From: Arabidopsis thaliana | Taxonomy: Eukaryota > Streptophyta > Magnoliopsida > Brassicales > Brassicaceae | Direction: 5' to 3' | DNA length: 64,000 bases | Assembly: GCF_000001735.4 (NCBI RefSeq) | Contig: NC_003076.8 | Location: forward strand, 23,687,835-23,751,834 | Part shown: positions 59,062 through 64,000 of the stretch, piece by piece | How the letters are laid out: every line of letters begins with the position of its first letter | How positions within the stretch are numbered: the first letter of the stretch is position 1 | Notes under the pieces: model-generated | Databases searched by the model: none | Told to the model about the DNA's origin: nothing | The model's input: only the letters and a program-made list of their open reading frames with translations | Position numbers and translations under genes: made by a program

Positions 59062-60127
59062 AGCTTAGAGCTTGAAGTTACTGACAACAAAAACTCTTTG
59101 TCCCTGAAACTAAGAACAAGATACAGTTAACTTCTAACATCTGATTATTTTCGATGATTAAAATCATGATTTCTATATCGAAGAGAAGACATTTATACGT
59201 TCCTTTGAGGATCAGCATGGTTTGTTTATCACGCCGTCACAAGCTTTGACTAAATTTAGTCGAAATGGGAATTTTACAAAAGCTGACATTATTGGATTTC
59301 CTAATTCGAAACGGCTCCAATGCATAAAGTAGGAATTCTGAGAAGTAACTAACCTTTGTGAAAAGGGCCAAGGAGGAGGAGGAGAAGAAGATACAGTTTT
59401 GATGTTCGGAGTTAGCTTCGGAGATGTTCAAGAACAATACGACTTCAGGTTTGGTGAAGATGATCTTTAAGAACTATAGATGACGTGGCAATGAGTTTGA
59501 CCGACCATTTTTTTCTCTTAAATGGGCTCATTATCTTCAAGCCCAATAAAATGATTTAATCGGCTTCAATGCAAAACGTTTTTTGGGCTTGAAGATAATG
59601 AGCCCATGTCTCTCCTTTGGGATAATTTAGTCAAACAAATGATGATAAATCTCATATGATTAAAAAGTATAAATCCCATAGTATATAGTATTAAATTTAA
59701 GAAATAACTATTATGTATAGTATACACATATCGTTCATAATATTTAGGAAAAACTTTATGGTGTAGAAATATTTTAAGAAATAAATATGTAGTAGTCAAA
59801 TATAACAAGATTTATAGGACAACAAATTAATAATTTCTATAATTTTTTGAAGTTTTTACGAAAAGTAGTCAAGTAAATATCTAGTAGTCAAATACCTTAA
59901 GATTCTTTTCTTATTCAGATAAATAATAAAACCAATGTCGACTAGGAATAAACAGATTTTTATCAGAAGATCTCTAAGATATTGTAAGAAATTAAATTTT
60001 GAAAAGTAAATTTTTGTATAAAAACTGTTTAGTAGTATAGAAAAATATCCTTTCATTTCATGTCAATACATCTCCACAGAAAATAAAAAGTTGCAGTAAT
60101 CTTAAAAAAAAAAAAAAAGTTTTAAAG
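59062..60127. other. Divergent intergenic region, quinone reductase and subtilase pseudogene
   Basis: About 1.07 kb, very AT-rich past 59.6 kb. It contains a perfect 25-bp inverted repeat (listed next). No gene recognised. Confidence 0.55.
59522..59607. repeat. Perfect 25-bp inverted repeat with 36-base loop
   Basis: Left arm 59522-59546 begins ATGGGCTCATTATC; right arm 59583-59607 is its exact reverse complement. The arms carry TGGGCT (site II-like) cores. No target duplication seen. Confidence 0.85.
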
Positions 60128-63026
<2,899 letters not shown>

Positions 63027-64000
63027 GTTTAAAATCAAATTTCCCATTGTTTTATTTCATGACATCTCGTTTAGTATACATTAGGTTTAAGATGAAAGAA
63101 TAGTAAGTACTGTAACTCATTTTGTCATTGAATTACAATATTATGTTATTGGTTTATTGATTCTACACAAAATCTAATCATCAAATTATTGTATCTTGAA
63201 TTCTTGATAAGGTATTCTAAAAGCCTTTGAGAATCTACAAGCAAAACTAATCTACGAGAATATGCAAAACTCTTTGGCAAGCATCGATACATACCATTTG
63301 GAGAGAACGCAATGAGCGTAAACATGGTACAAGACCCAACCCATCTAGTCGTCTTATCAAATGGATTGATAGACACATTCGCAATCAACTTTCGGCTCTC
63401 AAAATCAGTGGCGATCAGAAATACAACAATGGACTCCAACTTTGGTTTGCATCAAGGAGGATACATTGAGAACAGTACCTAAGAGTTTCTTTTTAAAATT
63501 TTCAAAACTTCTTTAAAAATTGTTGTACTTGTTGTAAAAACGTTCAGTTCTCTTTTTGAATCTAATTTAACATTAAATTCAAAAAAAAAAAAAAAAACTC
63601 TTTAGCAAAACTGTTACCAAGACGATTGAAAAGCGATTCCGCTATATATTACTTGCGTTAAAATATAACTAGAAAAGACATAACATGATTAATCCACTTA
63701 AACTCACTTTTCAGCGTTTTATAAAAATTCTACGAATATTTTATCCATTTAAGTTCGTTCGTTAACAATTATTTTGTTATTCCACTATTTATCTGACATT
63801 ACCACTCAAACTCAAAGTAATAATGTAATACCAAGTGTTATTGTAATAACAAGAATCAAATTTTGGTCAATATACAACGATATATACCAATTTCCTATAT
63901 ATTGTTTTTGGACAAAGCCAACGATATATACCATTTGATCCAGTCATCCAGTTATCATCACTAAAATCTACTATAGTTGGTAATGGTTATTCTTATCGTA
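63027..64000. other. 3' flank of the subtilase pseudogene to the window end
   Basis: About 970 bp of AT-rich sequence with an A-run near 63580 and a 15-bp direct repeat (63875-63889 and 63919-63933, CAACGATATATACCA). No gene start recognised before the edge. Confidence 0.5.

Overview
This is plant nuclear DNA. Genes carry many short GT-AG introns, AT-rich intergenic sequence and TATA boxes, and the protein families are plant-type. Several products are ones I recognise from memory as Arabidopsis thaliana (TZF9, PSY1, the PLC1/PLC5/PLC4 cluster, ROC7, DDB2, a cis-prenyltransferase cluster). The order matches what I remember of the lower arm of chromosome 5, around AT5G58610 to AT5G58810. That assignment is from memory; no database was searched. 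Exon joins were built by hand from splice signals, reading frame and family alignment. Most give proteins of the length I recall for the family.

Layout. 0-3 kb: the 5' part of an Agenet/Tify/PHD/acetyltransferase chromatin protein (IDM1-like, minus strand, cut by the window edge). 6-12.4 kb: TZF9 (+), a TRM-family protein (-), an Rdx/SelT-like redox protein (+) and the sulfated peptide precursor PSY1 (-). 13.7-16 kb: a 2-oxoglutarate/Fe(II) oxygenase (+). 16.6-28.2 kb: three phosphoinositide-specific phospholipase C genes on the minus strand (PLC1, PLC5, PLC4), with an intronless armadillo-repeat gene between the first two. 30-31.7 kb: secretory cyclophilin ROC7 (+). 32.1-39.7 kb: on the minus strand, a DUF1771-Smr protein, a pfkB kinase (myo-inositol kinase) and a small NudC protein. 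41-42.2 kb: an intronless PRISE-type reductase (+). 42.9-45.8 kb: DDB2 (-). 46.5-53.4 kb: four cis-prenyltransferases, one plastid-type on plus and three in tandem on minus. 54.9-56.5 kb: a RING protein (+). 57.1-57.9 kb: a frameshifted RBMX2-like pseudogene. 58.2-59.1 kb: a WrbA/FQR-type quinone reductase (-). 60.1-63.0 kb: a subtilase gene with all four catalytic-site residues but an in-frame TGA.

Functional links. The three PLCs act on phosphoinositides and the pfkB kinase phosphorylates free myo-inositol, so two parts of inositol metabolism sit within 20 kb, probably by chance. The cis-prenyltransferases form the second local expansion. Both arrays look like tandem duplication: exon lengths are conserved and single introns have been lost or 5' exons replaced. 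I found no new multi-gene system. The most interesting leads are a PLC5 start-codon question (a TATA box very close to the first ATG, with a downstream Met giving an acylation-like N-terminus), an upstream ORF overlapping the plastid cis-prenyltransferase start, a GC-AG intron in PLC1, a probable small hAT-type element, and a perfect 25-bp inverted repeat.
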